Assembly (NCBI GenBank): GCA_026393755.1
Contig: JAPKZO010000002.1
Location: 1 to 64,000 of the forward strand
Length of the DNA: 64,000 nucleotides
From: Acidobacteriota bacterium
GTDB lineage: Bacteria > Acidobacteriota > Vicinamibacteria > Vicinamibacterales > JAKQTR01
Direction: 5' to 3'
The notes under the pieces: generated by a model
What the model saw: the letters and a program-made list of their open reading frames with translations, nothing else
The model's database searches: none
What the model was told of the DNA's origin: nothing
Position numbers and translations under genes: made by a program
Part shown: positions 13,418-23,366 of the stretch, piece after piece
Layout: every line of letters begins with the position of its first letter
Position numbering within the stretch: position 1 is the stretch's first letter

Positions 13418-14425
13418 CTAGATCCCTCTGCCGGCCATGAACATCAGCAGGTCGATGCACCGCTTCGAGTAGCCCCACTCGTTGTCGTACCACGAGAGGA
13501 CCTTCACGAAGTCGCCGTCCATCACCTTGGTGTACGCCGAGTCGATAATGGACGAATTCGGGTTGCCGCGGAAATCGATCGACACCAGCGGTGCGTCTTC
13601 CACCGCGAGGATGCCCTTGAGCGGCCCGGCCGCCGCGGCGCGGAACGCCGCATTCACCTCGTCGGCGGTCGTCTTCTTCTCGAGGAGCGCCGAGAGGTCG
13701 ACCACCGACACGTTCGGCGTCGGCACGCGCATCGAGAATCCATCCAGCTTGCCCTTGAGCGCCGGCAGCACTTCGCCGACGGCTTTGGCTGCCCCGGTGC
13801 TGGTCGGGATCATCGAGAGCGCCGCCGCGCGAGCCCGCCGCAGGTCCTTGTGCGGCAAATCGAGCAGTTTCTGGTCGTTCGTGTAGGAATGGATGGTGGT
13901 CATCCAGCCCTTCCTGATGCCGAACGACTCGTGCAGCACCTTCGCTAACGGCGCCAGGCAATTGGTCGTGCACGAGGCGTTCGAGACGATGACGTGCTTC
14001 GCCGGGTCGTACTGCTCGTGGTTGACTCCCATGACGAACGAGCCGTCGGGGCCGGTGGATGGCGCCGTGATGATCACGCGTTTCGCCCCGCCCGCCACGT
14101 GCTTGGCGGCATCGTCTCGCTTCGTGAACAATCCGGTGGACTCGAAGACGACGTCGACACCGAGGTCCCGCCATGGGAGCTGCCCGGGGTCTTTCTGCGA
14201 CAGCACCTGGAAGGTGTCGCCGTCGACACTGATCGAGCCGTCGCCGGCTGCGATGGTCGCCTCCAGGTTGCCCAGGATCGAGTCGTACTTCAGCAGGTGC
14301 GCGAGCGTCTTCGTGTCGGTGATGTCGTTGACCGCCACAATATTGATATTCCGATTTCCCAGTGCCGCGCGAACGAGATTGCGGCCAATCCGGCCAAACC
14401 CGTTGATTCCGACGTTGATTGCCAT
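13418..14425 (-). CDS. gapA: Glyceraldehyde-3-phosphate dehydrogenase
   Basis: This 335-residue phosphorylating GAPDH has the Rossmann start [13 protein letters not shown], the catalytic segment [15 protein letters not shown] with its reactive Cys, and [13 protein letters not shown] near the end. It links glycolysis to pgk and tpiA downstream. The start is ATG 14425 with GGAGG six bases upstream; an in-frame extension to 14482 is not supported. Expression starts from the promoter at 14453-14482. Confidence 0.98.
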   Translation of the reverse strand: MAINVGINGFGRIGRNLVRAALGNRNINIVAVNDITDTKTLAHLLKYDSILGNLEATIAAGDGSISVDGDTFQVLSQKDPGQLPWRDLGVDVVFESTGLFTKRDDAAKHVAGGAKRVIITAPSTGPDGSFVMGVNHEQYDPAKHVIVSNASCTTNCLAPLAKVLHESFGIRKGWMTTIHSYTNDQKLLDLPHKDLRRARAAALSMIPTSTGAAKAVGEVLPALKGKLDGFSMRVPTPNVSVVDLSALLEKKTTADEVNAAFRAAAAGPLKGILAVEDAPLVSIDFRGNPNSSIIDSAYTKVMDGDFVKVLSWYDNEWGYSKRCIDLLMFMAGRGI

Positions 14426-14452
14426 CGCGCTCCTCCAAGGGTTCAGAACTTG

Positions 14453-14482
14453 ATTGTACTGAACGCGTTGCGGCAGGGTCAA
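14453..14482 (-). promoter_or_regulatory. Promoter of the gapA-pgk-tpiA-secG operon
   Basis: On the minus strand TTGACC (14482-14477) and TACAAT (14458-14453) are separated by 18 bp. The predicted transcript starts near 14446, about 20 bases before the gapA ATG, with a good Shine-Dalgarno in the leader. Confidence 0.78.
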
Positions 14483-14508
14483 ACGCGCGTGGTATCTTGA
14501 TTCGGCGT

Positions 14509-15849
14509 ATGTACGCGTTTTACAGCCTGGCGACCGTGCTCGTCTTCGTGCTGGCGATGCCCTATTTTGTCTACCAGGCCATCCGCTACCGGAAGTACGT
14601 CGGCAGTCTCCCCGAGCGGCTCGGGTTCCTGCCGCTGTCGCTCAATCTCGACCGGGACCCCTCGATCTGGATTCATGCCGTGTCGGTCGGCGAGGCGCTC
14701 ACGGCCCGCGCTCTCGCCGGTGACCTCAAGGACCGGTATCCCGGTCTTCGGCTCTTCGTGTCCACCACGACGATGACCGGCCAGGAGGTGGCGCGCCGGA
14801 GTTTCCAGATGGCCGACGGGATCTTCTATTTTCCGTTCGACCTGCCGTTCATCGTGAATCGGGTGGTCACCGTGCTTCGGCCGCGCCTGTTCGTGATGAT
14901 GGAAACCGAGATCTGGCCCAACCTGCTCCGCGTCTGCCGCGAACGCGGCGTCAAGACCATCATGATCAACGGCCGCATCTCGGCGCGGTCGTTCCCGCGG
15001 TACCGGATCGCGCGGCCGATGTTCAGGCGAGTCTTGGGGCTGGTGGATCGCTTCTGCGTCCAGGGCGGGGAGACGGCTGCGCGATTGATCGATCTCGGAG
15101 CGCCGGCCGATCGCATCACGATCACGGGAAGCCTCAAGTTCGATTCGCTGCGCACGGCCGGCGGCGCGGCCGCGCACGGCAGGGGAGCCGAACGCGTGCT
15201 TCGCTTCTTCCGCGTTTCCGCCGGGCGGCCGGTGATCGTCGCGGGGAGCACGATGCCGGGCGAGAGCGAGATCGTGCTGGGGTGCTTCGAACGCATCCGC
15301 ACGATGGCCCACCACCCATTGCTCATCGTGGCGCCCCGTAAGCCCGAGCACTTCGACGCGGTCGAGCGGGCGGCACGGCAGGCCGGGTTCCGGACGGTAC
15401 GGCGATCGGAGCTGACGATCGACGAGGAGCCGAAGGCCGACGTCGTCATCCTCGATACAATCGGCGAGCTGGCGCACGTCTATCTGGCGGCGACGGCGGT
15501 CTTCGTCGGCGGCAGCCTGGTCGATGTCGGAGGGCACAACATCATCGAGCCGGCCGTCCATGGCAAGGCCATCGTGTTCGGGCCCCACATGCAGAACTTC
15601 GCGGAGATTGCGCGATCGTTTCTGGATCACGGCGCAGCCATCCAGATCCGGTCCGCGCGTGAGCTGGAAGATACGCTCCTCGATCTGATCTCGAACCGCG
15701 ACCGCCGGGAACGGCTGGGGGAAGCGGCCCGGGCGTTGGTCGAGGCCAACAGGGGCGCGAAGGATCGGAGCCTCGACGCCATCGCGACGCTGCTGCCCGT
15801 GCCGTCGGCGGCGTCGGACAATGTCCTGCCGTTTCCAGCCGCGCGCTGA
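14509..15849 (+). CDS. waaA: 3-deoxy-D-manno-octulosonic acid transferase
   Basis: This 446-residue membrane-anchored GT30 enzyme adds Kdo to lipid IVA. It has an N-terminal anchor ([19 protein letters not shown]), [42 protein letters not shown] and the donor-site [16 protein letters not shown]. First gene of a seven- or eight-gene inner-core operon. A TATCTT hexamer ends 10 bases before ATG 14509, suggesting a very short leader. Confidence 0.96.
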   Translation: MYAFYSLATVLVFVLAMPYFVYQAIRYRKYVGSLPERLGFLPLSLNLDRDPSIWIHAVSVGEALTARALAGDLKDRYPGLRLFVSTTTMTGQEVARRSFQMADGIFYFPFDLPFIVNRVVTVLRPRLFVMMETEIWPNLLRVCRERGVKTIMINGRISARSFPRYRIARPMFRRVLGLVDRFCVQGGETAARLIDLGAPADRITITGSLKFDSLRTAGGAAAHGRGAERVLRFFRVSAGRPVIVAGSTMPGESEIVLGCFERIRTMAHHPLLIVAPRKPEHFDAVERAARQAGFRTVRRSELTIDEEPKADVVILDTIGELAHVYLAATAVFVGGSLVDVGGHNIIEPAVHGKAIVFGPHMQNFAEIARSFLDHGAAIQIRSARELEDTLLDLISNRDRRERLGEAARALVEANRGAKDRSLDAIATLLPVPSAASDNVLPFPAAR

Positions 15850-15860
15850 AAGCTCGAACT

Positions 15861-16910
15861 GTGTTGAACGCTCTCTATGCGCGGATCGCTCAAGCCAGAC
15901 GGGGCGCCTACCGGCGTGCGGATCGGCAACGCCGCCTCCGCCGTCCAGTGGTGAGCGTGGGCAACCTGCGCGTCGGCGGCAGCGGAAAGACGCCGGCGGT
16001 GGCGTGTCTGGCGCGCATCCTGGCCGCCCAGGGCGAGCGGCCGTCGATCCTGAGCCGCGGTTACGGGCGGCGCCGTGCGCCGGCGGGCGTGGTCGTCGTG
16101 TCGGACGGATCTCGCATGCGCGCGGATCTGGACTCGAGCGGCGACGAGCCCCTGATGCTGGCGCGTACCCTCGACGGCGTCCCGGTGCTGGTCGCCGAGG
16201 ATCGGTATCTGGCCGGTGTCCTCGCCGAGCGGCATCTGGGCGCCACGGTGCACCTGCTCGATGACGGGTTTCAACATCTGCCGCTCGCTCGCGATGTCGA
16301 TCTGCTGATTGTCAGCGAGGAGGATCTCGCCGATCCCCGAACGCTGCCTGGCGGCCGCTTGCGCGAGCCGCTGTCGGCCGCGGCAGCCGCCGACGCCGTG
16401 CTGGTGCCGGGTGTGTCAGTCGAGTTGGCACGGCAAGTCGGGGCACGACTTGGCGTGCCGGTGGCGTTCGCGATCACGCGCGTGGCGGAGCAGCCGCGGA
16501 GCATCGACGCGTTGTCAGCCTCCGTCCTGGCCTCGAACGACCTTCCGGTCTACGCCGTAGCAGGGATCGCCCGGCCGGAACGGTTCTTTCAGGATCTGTC
16601 GGGCGACGGATGGACACTCGTGGGGACGCTCGCCTTTGGCGATCATCACCGGTACGACACGCGCGACGTCGGACAGATCGTCGCCGCAGCCAGGTCTGCG
16701 GGTGCCGCGGCATTGGTCACTACGGAGAAGGATCTCATGCGGCTGCTGCCGTTCCGGCCGCTCGCGCTCCCGGTCCTCTGGGTCCCGCTGACGGTTCGCA
16801 TCGAACCCGAGGACGGCTTTGGCGCCTGGCTGGCGGCGAGACTGGCCGCCGTGCGCCGGGCGCCTGGCAGGCGCGGCTCTGCAGATTCTGCTGCGGAGAC
16901 GCACACATGA
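15861..16910 (+). CDS. lpxK: Tetraacyldisaccharide 4'-kinase
   Basis: This 349-residue enzyme phosphorylates the lipid A disaccharide. It has a Walker A motif VGNLRVGGSGKTP, ILSRGYGRR, GDEPLMLAR and LLDDGFQHLPLARDVDLL, the LpxK signature. GTG start 11 bp after waaA. Its stop overlaps the next gene (ATGA). The gene order waaA-lpxK fits lipid A/Kdo assembly. Confidence 0.95.
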   Translation: MLNALYARIAQARRGAYRRADRQRRLRRPVVSVGNLRVGGSGKTPAVACLARILAAQGERPSILSRGYGRRRAPAGVVVVSDGSRMRADLDSSGDEPLMLARTLDGVPVLVAEDRYLAGVLAERHLGATVHLLDDGFQHLPLARDVDLLIVSEEDLADPRTLPGGRLREPLSAAAAADAVLVPGVSVELARQVGARLGVPVAFAITRVAEQPRSIDALSASVLASNDLPVYAVAGIARPERFFQDLSGDGWTLVGTLAFGDHHRYDTRDVGQIVAAARSAGAAALVTTEKDLMRLLPFRPLALPVLWVPLTVRIEPEDGFGAWLAARLAAVRRAPGRRGSADSAAETHT

Positions 16911-17851
16911 AGCGTCTCAGGTACCGAGTCGAGTACGGGCTGGTGCGGCTCACGATGGGGCTCGCGCGCCGGTGTCCATGGCGCATGACACAGGCGATGG
17001 GATCCGGCGTCGGGCGCCTCTTTCACACGTTCGATCGCCGCCATCGGCGGATTGCGCTTGCCAACGTCGCGGCCGCGTTTCCGCACCGCGCGCCGGCGGA
17101 CCAGCGCGCCATCGTGCGGGGCGTGTTCATGCACTTCGGGCGCCTGCTGTTCGAGCTGATGAAGTTCAGCGGCCTCACTCGCGAGCAGATGCTGTCGCGC
17201 GTCGAGTGGGAGGGCACGCGATGGGCCGACGCCGCCTACGCCGCGGGACGAGGCGTGCTGTTCTTTACGGGGCATTTCGGCTACTGGGAAATCCAGGCCA
17301 TTGCGCATGCGGCGGCTTCCAACCGATCCATCGGCGTGCTCGCGCGCGCACTCGACAATCCGGCGCTCCACGAGTTGCTCGAGCAGATTCGAGGCTGCAC
17401 GGGCAACTTCTCGATCTACCGGCGCGGCGCGATCCGGCGCGTTCTGCGGACGCTGCAGGCGAACCAGAGCGTGGCCATCCTGATCGACCAGCACATCCAG
17501 GCCCCAGACGCGGTCACGGTCAATTTCTTCGACCGGCCCGCGTCAACGACGCTGGCGCTTGCGATGCTGGCGAGGCGCACCGGCGCCGCCGTCATCCCCG
17601 TGTTTGCGATGTCCACGGGGCCCGGCCGGTACCGCATGGTGTTCGAGCATCCGGTAGAGCCGCCGCAGGACGATTCCCCGGAGGCGATTCTCGACTTCAC
17701 CCAGCGATGCACCGATGTCCTGGAGATGTACGTGCGCCGCCATCCCGAACTCTGGCTCTGGATGCACCGCCGCTGGCGCGACGAAGATCTGATCGACGCC
17801 AGAGAGCCGGGCGGCTTTCCGCTCAACCGGCCCGACACCGGAGCCGATTAG
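16907..17851 (+). CDS. Lysophospholipid/lauroyl acyltransferase (LpxL family)
   Basis: This 314-residue inner-membrane acyltransferase of the HtrB/LpxL family adds secondary acyl chains to Kdo-lipid A. The catalytic HX4E motif is in FTGHFGYWEIQ; LIDQHIQAPDAVTVNFFDRPAST is the second conserved block, and the C-terminus WLWMHRRWR is typical. It overlaps lpxK by four bases. Which acyl position it uses cannot be read from sequence. Confidence 0.93.
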   Translation: MKRLRYRVEYGLVRLTMGLARRCPWRMTQAMGSGVGRLFHTFDRRHRRIALANVAAAFPHRAPADQRAIVRGVFMHFGRLLFELMKFSGLTREQMLSRVEWEGTRWADAAYAAGRGVLFFTGHFGYWEIQAIAHAAASNRSIGVLARALDNPALHELLEQIRGCTGNFSIYRRGAIRRVLRTLQANQSVAILIDQHIQAPDAVTVNFFDRPASTTLALAMLARRTGAAVIPVFAMSTGPGRYRMVFEHPVEPPQDDSPEAILDFTQRCTDVLEMYVRRHPELWLWMHRRWRDEDLIDAREPGGFPLNRPDTGAD

Positions 17852-17853
17852 GC

Positions 17854-18885
17854 ATGACGACGATCGTCTTCTCGCCCAACTGGCTGGGGGATGCGGTGAT
17901 GGCGCTGCCCGCCATCGCGGACATTCGCCGGCAGACCGATGGAGGCCAACTGCTCGTTGCCGCGCGGCCGGCCGTTGCCGGCCTGATGGGCCTGGTCGCG
18001 GGCATCGACCGCGTGATTACTCTGGCCCGCACGGACGGATCCTCGCCGATTGGCCGACTGGGGCAGGACGTAAAGGCCATTCGAGCGCAGGGCGCCGACG
18101 TCGCGATCCTGATGCCGAACTCGATGCGGGTCGCTCTCATCGCGGCCCGGGCCGGCATCGGCCAAAGGTCGGGGTACGACCGGAACTTGCGCCGAGTGCT
18201 CCTGACGCGCGCGGTCGCGAGACCAAGAGCCAGACTGCACCAGGTGGACGACTATCGGCATCTGGTTACGGCGCTCGGTTTCGCGAATGGCCGGCGGGAG
18301 CCAGTGTTGACGGCGCCAGCCGCGGCGATCGAATCGGCGCGGCGGCTGCTCGCCGAACGCGGGTGGACCGGCGATCGCCGCCTGGTCGGTGTCGCGCCAG
18401 GCGCAGCGTACGGCGGGGCGAAGCGATGGCCGCCGGAACGGTTCGCGCGTGTCATCGCCGCGCTCACCGAAGAGCACGGCCTCGCGTGCGTCCTCGTCGG
18501 CGGCGACGCCGATGCGAAGACGGCAATGGCAATCGAGGCGGAACTCGGTAAGATCACGAGACGGCTGCCAACTGGGGCGGTGATCAACCTGGTGAGTCGT
18601 ACAGATCTGCCGCAGTTGTGCGGCGTGGTCGCGCTTGGCGCCGCGTTTGTCTCGAACGACTCTGGCGCGATGCACGTGGCCGCCGCGCTGGGAGTCCCGG
18701 TGGTCGCGCTGTTCGGCCCGACCAACCAACGCGCGACCTGTCCGGTCGGACGCCGGGCCACGCGCGTGCTGACCTCGCCGGCATGGTGCCGGCCGTGCAT
18801 GTTGCGCGAGTGTCCAATCGACCACCGATGCCTGATGGGCATCACGGTCGATGCGGTCGTTGGCGCTGTGAAGGAACTGATGTGA
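17854..18885 (+). CDS. waaF: ADP-heptose:LPS heptosyltransferase II
   Basis: This 343-residue GT9 enzyme adds the second heptose of the inner core. It starts IVFSPNWLGDAVMALPAI. Later come VGVAPGAAYGGAKRWPPERFA, SNDSGAMHVAAALGVPVVALFGPT and a Cys-rich end (WCRPCMLRECPIDHRC) typical of WaaF. The ATG is two bases after the acyltransferase stop; its own stop overlaps the next gene (GTGA). Confidence 0.94.
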   Translation: MTTIVFSPNWLGDAVMALPAIADIRRQTDGGQLLVAARPAVAGLMGLVAGIDRVITLARTDGSSPIGRLGQDVKAIRAQGADVAILMPNSMRVALIAARAGIGQRSGYDRNLRRVLLTRAVARPRARLHQVDDYRHLVTALGFANGRREPVLTAPAAAIESARRLLAERGWTGDRRLVGVAPGAAYGGAKRWPPERFARVIAALTEEHGLACVLVGGDADAKTAMAIEAELGKITRRLPTGAVINLVSRTDLPQLCGVVALGAAFVSNDSGAMHVAAALGVPVVALFGPTNQRATCPVGRRATRVLTSPAWCRPCMLRECPIDHRCLMGITVDAVVGAVKELM

Positions 18886-19460
18886 CGTCACCACGCCCAG
18901 CCGCGTTTCTCGACAGGGACGGCACGTTGAACGAAGAGGCGGGATATATCGATCGCCTCGAACGGCTCATCCTGTTTCCGTTTGCCATCGACGCCATCCG
19001 CCTGCTGCAGCAGATGGGATACCTCGTCGTGGTCATCACCAACCAGGCCGGTGTGGCGCAGGGGTTCTACAGCGAGGACTTCGTCGACAGGACGTGGCAG
19101 TATCTGGCGAAGCGGGCGCAGTTGGGGGGCACGCGCATCGACGGTCACTACTACTGTCCCCATTCACCGGACGCGGTCGTCGCCAGGTACCGGGTTGAGT
19201 GCGAGTGCCGGAAGCCCAAGGCGGGGATGGCCGTGCGCGCCGCGCAGGAGCTCAACATCGATCTCCGCCGATCCGTGGTGATTGGCGATCGATGGCGCGA
19301 CCTCGCGGTGGCGCAGGCAATTGGCGGCCGGGGCATCCTCGTCAAGACCGGGTATGGCGCCACCGAGGCCACCATGCCGCCGCCGGGGATGGCGGCCGAC
19401 GCGGTGTGCGAAAACCTGATCGACGCGGTGGTCTGGCTGCAGGCCCGCTCGCTACCGTGA
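18882..19460 (+). CDS. gmhB: D-glycero-D-manno-heptose 1,7-bisphosphate 7-phosphatase
   Basis: This 192-residue HAD phosphatase has DRDGTLNEE (nucleophile and general-acid Asp), a VVITNQAGVAQG motif, the zinc-loop Cys/His pattern YYCPHSPD with CECRKP, and VIGDRWRDLAVA. It removes the 7-phosphate in ADP-heptose synthesis. GTG start within the waaF stop. Followed after six bases by the adenylyltransferase of the same pathway. Confidence 0.93.
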   Translation: MTSPRPAAFLDRDGTLNEEAGYIDRLERLILFPFAIDAIRLLQQMGYLVVVITNQAGVAQGFYSEDFVDRTWQYLAKRAQLGGTRIDGHYYCPHSPDAVVARYRVECECRKPKAGMAVRAAQELNIDLRRSVVIGDRWRDLAVAQAIGGRGILVKTGYGATEATMPPPGMAADAVCENLIDAVVWLQARSLP

Positions 19461-19466
19461 ATTTGT

Positions 19467-19937
19467 ATGGCCCGCGTAGTCTCACTTGACGAACTCGATA
19501 CGCTGGTGGCCGCCGACCGCAAGGCCGGCCGCACCATCGCGCTCGCCAACGGCGTCTTCGACCTGCTCCATGTCGGGCACATCCGCTACCTGCAGGGCGC
19601 GGCGGCGGAGGCCGACATCCTGGTGGTCGCGGTCAACGACGACGACTCGGTGCGGATGCTGAAGGGGGAGGGGAGGCCCGTGATGCCCCAGGCCGATCGC
19701 GCCGAACTGGTTGCGGCGCTGCGGGGTGTCGCGTATGTCGTGCTCTTCTCCGGCCGCACCGTCACTGATGTCCTGCTGCGCCTTCGTCCAGACGTGCATT
19801 GCAAGGGCACCGACTACACCGTCGAGTCCGTACCCGAGCGGCCCGTGGTGCAATCGTATGGAGGACGCACCGCGATCGTCGGTGATCCCAAAGACCATTC
19901 GACGCGCGATCTGCTCTCGCGCATGACGCAACCCTAG
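19467..19937 (+). CDS. D-glycero-beta-D-manno-heptose 1-phosphate adenylyltransferase
   Basis: This 156-residue nucleotidyltransferase has [18 protein letters not shown] (HxGH site), [19 protein letters not shown] and [12 protein letters not shown]. It equals the C-terminal half of E. coli HldE (also called RfaE2/HldC) and makes ADP-heptose. The kinase half is a separate gene at 54751-55740. The next gene starts at the base after its stop. Confidence 0.93.
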   Translation: MARVVSLDELDTLVAADRKAGRTIALANGVFDLLHVGHIRYLQGAAAEADILVVAVNDDDSVRMLKGEGRPVMPQADRAELVAALRGVAYVVLFSGRTVTDVLLRLRPDVHCKGTDYTVESVPERPVVQSYGGRTAIVGDPKDHSTRDLLSRMTQP

Positions 19938-20954
19938 ATGGCCCGTTCAGTCCTGATCGTCCGGCTCGGTGCTCTCGGTGACCTGGTTCACGCCCTGCCA
20001 GCCGTGGCGGCGCTGCGGGACGCGTGGCCGGAGGCGCGGATCGACTGGGCCGTCGACGCGCGGTATCGCCGGCTGCTCGACTTTGTGCCCATCGTGAACC
20101 GCGTGATCGAGATGGGGAGTGCCGGCACGTCGTTGGTCGGCGTGGTGCGATCGCTTCGGCGCGAACGGTACGACACTGCGATCGATCTGCAGGGCTTGAT
20201 CAAGTCGGCCGTGCTGGCGCGGCTGTCTGGTGCGCGCGAGGTCCTGGGTTTTGCGACGCCGCTTCTTCGCGAACCTGTGGCCAGTCTGCTCTATACGCGA
20301 CAGGGGGCTGTTGAGGCAGGCGAGCATGTCATCGCCAAGAACGTCGGACTGTTGCGCGTCCTCGGCGTTGTGCCGACGTCCTGGTCGTTCCCGCTGACCG
20401 TCCCCGACACCGATGTCGTCAATGCCGTGCGCGGGGCGCTTGGCATCGGTCAGGACAATCGGTTTGCCGTGCTCAATCCCGGTGCCGGCTGGCCCAACAA
20501 GCAGTGGCCACCGAGCCGGTTCGGCCTGGTGGCGCGGCATCTTTCGACGCGGCAGGGATGGCCATCGGTCGTGCTCTGGGGTCCGGGAGAACGTGGTCTG
20601 GCCGAAGAGGTCGTGGCGGCGTCCGACGGCACGGCGCACATCGCGCCGCCGACCGGATTGGGTGATGCACTGGCTCTTGTTCGCGCCGCGGCGTTGTTTG
20701 TCGCGGGCGACACCGGGCCGCTTCAACTGGCGGCCGCTCTCGGTACGCCGACGGTCGGTCTCTTCGGGCCCACCGATCCCGCGCGCAACGGGCCCTGGTC
20801 GCCGGCGGATGTGACGCTCTCGCGATTCGAACAGTGCGAGTGTCATCATAAGCGGCGATGCCGAAGGAACCAGCCGTGCGTCCAGGACATCAGCGTCGAA
20901 GACGTGATGGGCGCGGTCGACCGGCGATGTCGCCAGGGGATCCCGGGTGAATAG
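19938..20954 (+). CDS. waaC: ADP-heptose:LPS heptosyltransferase I
   Basis: This 338-residue GT9 protein begins SVLIVRLGALGDLVHALPAV, the WaaC-type start. Further blocks are IDLQGLIKSAVLARLSGA, VLNPGAGWPNKQWPPSRFG and VAGDTGPLQLAAALGTPTVGLFGPTDP. It adds the first heptose to Kdo. The C-terminus has a Cys cluster (CECHHKRRCRRNQPC). It overlaps the next gene by eight bases. Confidence 0.92.
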   Translation: MARSVLIVRLGALGDLVHALPAVAALRDAWPEARIDWAVDARYRRLLDFVPIVNRVIEMGSAGTSLVGVVRSLRRERYDTAIDLQGLIKSAVLARLSGAREVLGFATPLLREPVASLLYTRQGAVEAGEHVIAKNVGLLRVLGVVPTSWSFPLTVPDTDVVNAVRGALGIGQDNRFAVLNPGAGWPNKQWPPSRFGLVARHLSTRQGWPSVVLWGPGERGLAEEVVAASDGTAHIAPPTGLGDALALVRAAALFVAGDTGPLQLAAALGTPTVGLFGPTDPARNGPWSPADVTLSRFEQCECHHKRRCRRNQPCVQDISVEDVMGAVDRRCRQGIPGE

Positions 20955-21465
20955 CGTGCTGCTGCGCCTCGCGCGGTTGCGAGTGCCGCTCGGCTTCGGC
21001 GCGGCCGCGGCCGCCTATGTGCTGGCGCGTCCGAACGCGTCGAGCCTGCTCTGGGGGATGCTGGTGGCCGCAGCGGGTGAGGCCGTTCGCCTGTGGGCCG
21101 CCGGACATCTCGAGAAGGGACGCGAAGTGACCCGCTCCGGTCCGTACCGGTTCTCCAGGCATCCGCTCTACGTGGGTTCGACCGTGATCGCCTGTGGGGT
21201 CACGCTGGCGGCGTCGAGCGTGTGGGTCGCCGCTGTGACAGCCGTGTATCTAGCGGCCACGCTGACTGCGGCGGTTCGCACCGAAGAGGCCTACCTGCGG
21301 CGCCAGTTCGGCCAGGAGTACGACAACTACTGCCAGGGCCTGGCCGCGAGCGTCGATCGGAGGTTCAGCTGGACCCGCGCCTGGCGGAACCGCGAATGGC
21401 GGGCGATCGCCGGCCTCGCCGTCGCGGCCGCACTGCTGGCGGCGAAGGCGGCGTGGCTGAACTAG
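20947..21465 (+). CDS. Isoprenylcysteine carboxyl methyltransferase-like membrane protein
   Basis: This 172-residue integral membrane protein has four or five hydrophobic segments. The ICMT/PEMT signature is SGPYRFSRHPLYVG, followed by EEAYLRRQFGQEYDNYC. Such proteins methylate small or lipid-linked substrates with S-adenosylmethionine; the substrate here is unknown. GTG start inside waaC ties it to the LPS operon as its last gene. Confidence 0.88.
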   Translation: MNSVLLRLARLRVPLGFGAAAAAYVLARPNASSLLWGMLVAAAGEAVRLWAAGHLEKGREVTRSGPYRFSRHPLYVGSTVIACGVTLAASSVWVAAVTAVYLAATLTAAVRTEEAYLRRQFGQEYDNYCQGLAASVDRRFSWTRAWRNREWRAIAGLAVAAALLAAKAAWLN

Positions 21466-21521
21466 CCGGCTGGCTGGCGTGACAGGCACGTGTGGTAGCA
21501 TCCTTCTAACCTCCGTCTGCC

Positions 21522-22562
21522 ATGCCTTTCCGTGACATAGTCGGCCACCGTCGCCAGATTGGGCTGCTCGCGCGGGCTCTTGGGGCCGACGCGCTGCCGC
21601 CGAGTCTCGTGTTCTCAGGCCCGGACGGGATCGGCAAGCGGCGGGTCGCCCTGGCGGTGGCGCAGGCGCTCAATTGCCTGAGCCCGGCCGTTGACCTGGG
21701 CCCCGGCAGGCGCGATGCGTGCGGGAACTGTCTGGCCTGCAGCAAGATCACCAGGCGCATTCACCCGGATGTCCTGGTGATTGAGCCGGAAGACGGCGAG
21801 GAGATCAAGGTCGAGGCCATTCGACAGGTGATCGGGCAGGTCACCTTCCGGCCCTTCGAAGGCCGTTATCGAGTGGTCGTCATCGACCGGGCCGACCAGA
21901 TGAATCACGTCGCCCAGAGCGCGCTGCTGAAGACGCTCGAAGAGCCGCCGCAGCGGACGGTCCTAATGCTGGTCACCGCGCAGCCGGATACGCTGCTCGC
22001 GACGATTCGGTCCCGCTGCTGTCATGTGCGGTTTGCGGCGATCGCGCCGCACGAGATTGCCCGGGATCTGGTTGAGCGGCATCGCTTTTCCGAACCGGAC
22101 GCGAATGCCGCGGCGGCACTCTCTGGAGGAAGCTTTCGCAAGGCCCTCGACGCGGGAACCGCTGAAACCACCGAGGCCCGCGCTGTCGCGGTGGCGGTGC
22201 TGCGCGAAGCGGCACGCGACGCTGACCCGCGAACCCGGCTGGCGGCTGGGGCCGCGCTGTTGCCGGCGGGGACTCGCAAGGGGAAGGACAAGTCGCAAGC
22301 CGCGTCTGACCGCGGTGCGCTGGCGGTTCGACTGAGTGCGCTGGCGTCGATTATCCGGGACGTCACCGTGTTATCGGCACGCGCGTCCGATGAGGCGCTG
22401 GTCAACCCCGACATCAGGACCGAACTGGAATCCCTGACGAGGTACTACGACCGGGCCAGGCTCGATCGCGCGTTTTCGGCCGTGGGACGATCGCTTGCTG
22501 CGGTGGAACGGCACAACGCCAGTCCGAAGATCGTGGTGGACTGGCTGGCGGTCCAGTTGTAG
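21522..22562 (+). CDS. holB: DNA polymerase III subunit delta'
   Basis: This 346-residue AAA+ clamp-loader subunit has FSGPDGIGKRRVAL (P-loop), the zinc module CGNCLACSKI, VVIDRADQMNHVAQSALLKTLEEPP (Walker B/sensor region) and TIRSRC. It loads the sliding clamp with delta and gamma/tau subunits. It is followed by ricT, a neighbour seen in many genomes. Confidence 0.93.
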   Translation: MPFRDIVGHRRQIGLLARALGADALPPSLVFSGPDGIGKRRVALAVAQALNCLSPAVDLGPGRRDACGNCLACSKITRRIHPDVLVIEPEDGEEIKVEAIRQVIGQVTFRPFEGRYRVVVIDRADQMNHVAQSALLKTLEEPPQRTVLMLVTAQPDTLLATIRSRCCHVRFAAIAPHEIARDLVERHRFSEPDANAAAALSGGSFRKALDAGTAETTEARAVAVAVLREAARDADPRTRLAAGAALLPAGTRKGKDKSQAASDRGALAVRLSALASIIRDVTVLSARASDEALVNPDIRTELESLTRYYDRARLDRAFSAVGRSLAAVERHNASPKIVVDWLAVQL

Positions 22563-22601
22563 CGTCGCGGCGTTCGAGCGGCGATAGATGCAGAAGGGCG
22601 T

Positions 22602-23366
22602 ATGAGCGCTGGACTTCCCGGCGCCGCCATCATGCTCAAGACCATCGGCGGCCTGATGGTCAGGGCGGCGGTGCCGTTTGATCCGAACCCACCTTTCGCG
22701 GACGGCGACGCGGTCGTTGTCCATCTGGATGGCAGCCCGGTCATTGGCCACGTTGTGGCCAGATGCCTGCTCGTGATGGCGAAACAGCCGATGACGGACG
22801 GTCTTCCAGAGGTCGTCCGGCGCGCCACCGCGCAGGACTTGACCATGCGGCAGCGCCACGAGCAGCGCGAACGGGACGCCTTCCGTCTCGGCGTGATGAA
22901 GATCCGCGAGCGGGGACTGGCGATGAAGCTCGCGCGGGTCGAGCAGGCGTTCGACGGATCGAAGCTCGTCTTCTTTTTCACGGCCGAGGAACGCGTCGAT
23001 TTCCGCGAGCTCGTGCGGGAGCTGGCCTCGGACTTCAAAACCCGGATCGAGCTGCGCCAGATCGGCGTGCGGGACGAAGCGCGGATGCTCGCCGGCTACG
23101 GCACCTGCGGCCGTTCCCTGTGCTGCAGCACCTGGCTGCACGCGTTCGATCCCGTCTCGATCAAGATGGCAAAACTGCAGGATCTTGCCCTGAACCCCTC
23201 GCGCCTGTCTGGCCTGTGCGGACGCTTGAAGTGCTGCCTGCGCTACGAATTGATCGACGGCGCGCTGCCGCCGGTTGCCCGCGGCGACGAGAGTCTCGCC
23301 GAAAGCGTCAAGGAACCCGGCTCGCGGGATCGCGGCGGCGCGTGCGGGCACGGTCGCCGCCGATGA
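22602..23366 (+). CDS. ricT: PSP1/RicT-family protein
   Basis: This 254-residue cytoplasmic protein has the PSP1 core (ARVEQAFDGSKLVFFFTAEERVDFRELVREL) and the cysteine pattern GTCGRSLCCSTWL plus GLCGRLKCCLRYE. In B. subtilis RicT these cysteines take part in Fe-S binding within the Ric (YaaT-YmcA-YlbF) complex, which controls mRNA maturation. RicA and RicF homologues are not in this window, so the role here is inferred from family only. Stop overlaps pdxA. Confidence 0.9.
   Translation: MSAGLPGAAIMLKTIGGLMVRAAVPFDPNPPFADGDAVVVHLDGSPVIGHVVARCLLVMAKQPMTDGLPEVVRRATAQDLTMRQRHEQRERDAFRLGVMKIRERGLAMKLARVEQAFDGSKLVFFFTAEERVDFRELVRELASDFKTRIELRQIGVRDEARMLAGYGTCGRSLCCSTWLHAFDPVSIKMAKLQDLALNPSRLSGLCGRLKCCLRYELIDGALPPVARGDESLAESVKEPGSRDRGGACGHGRRR

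Noticed and set aside
13341-14438. A 365-codon minus-strand frame overlapping gapA
   Set aside because: It is in another frame of the gapA region, has no family features, and gapA itself is certain.
18888-19163. Minus-strand frames over gmhB and the heptosyltransferases
   Set aside because: They are shadows of the plus-strand LPS operon, whose genes overlap tightly and carry clear motifs.
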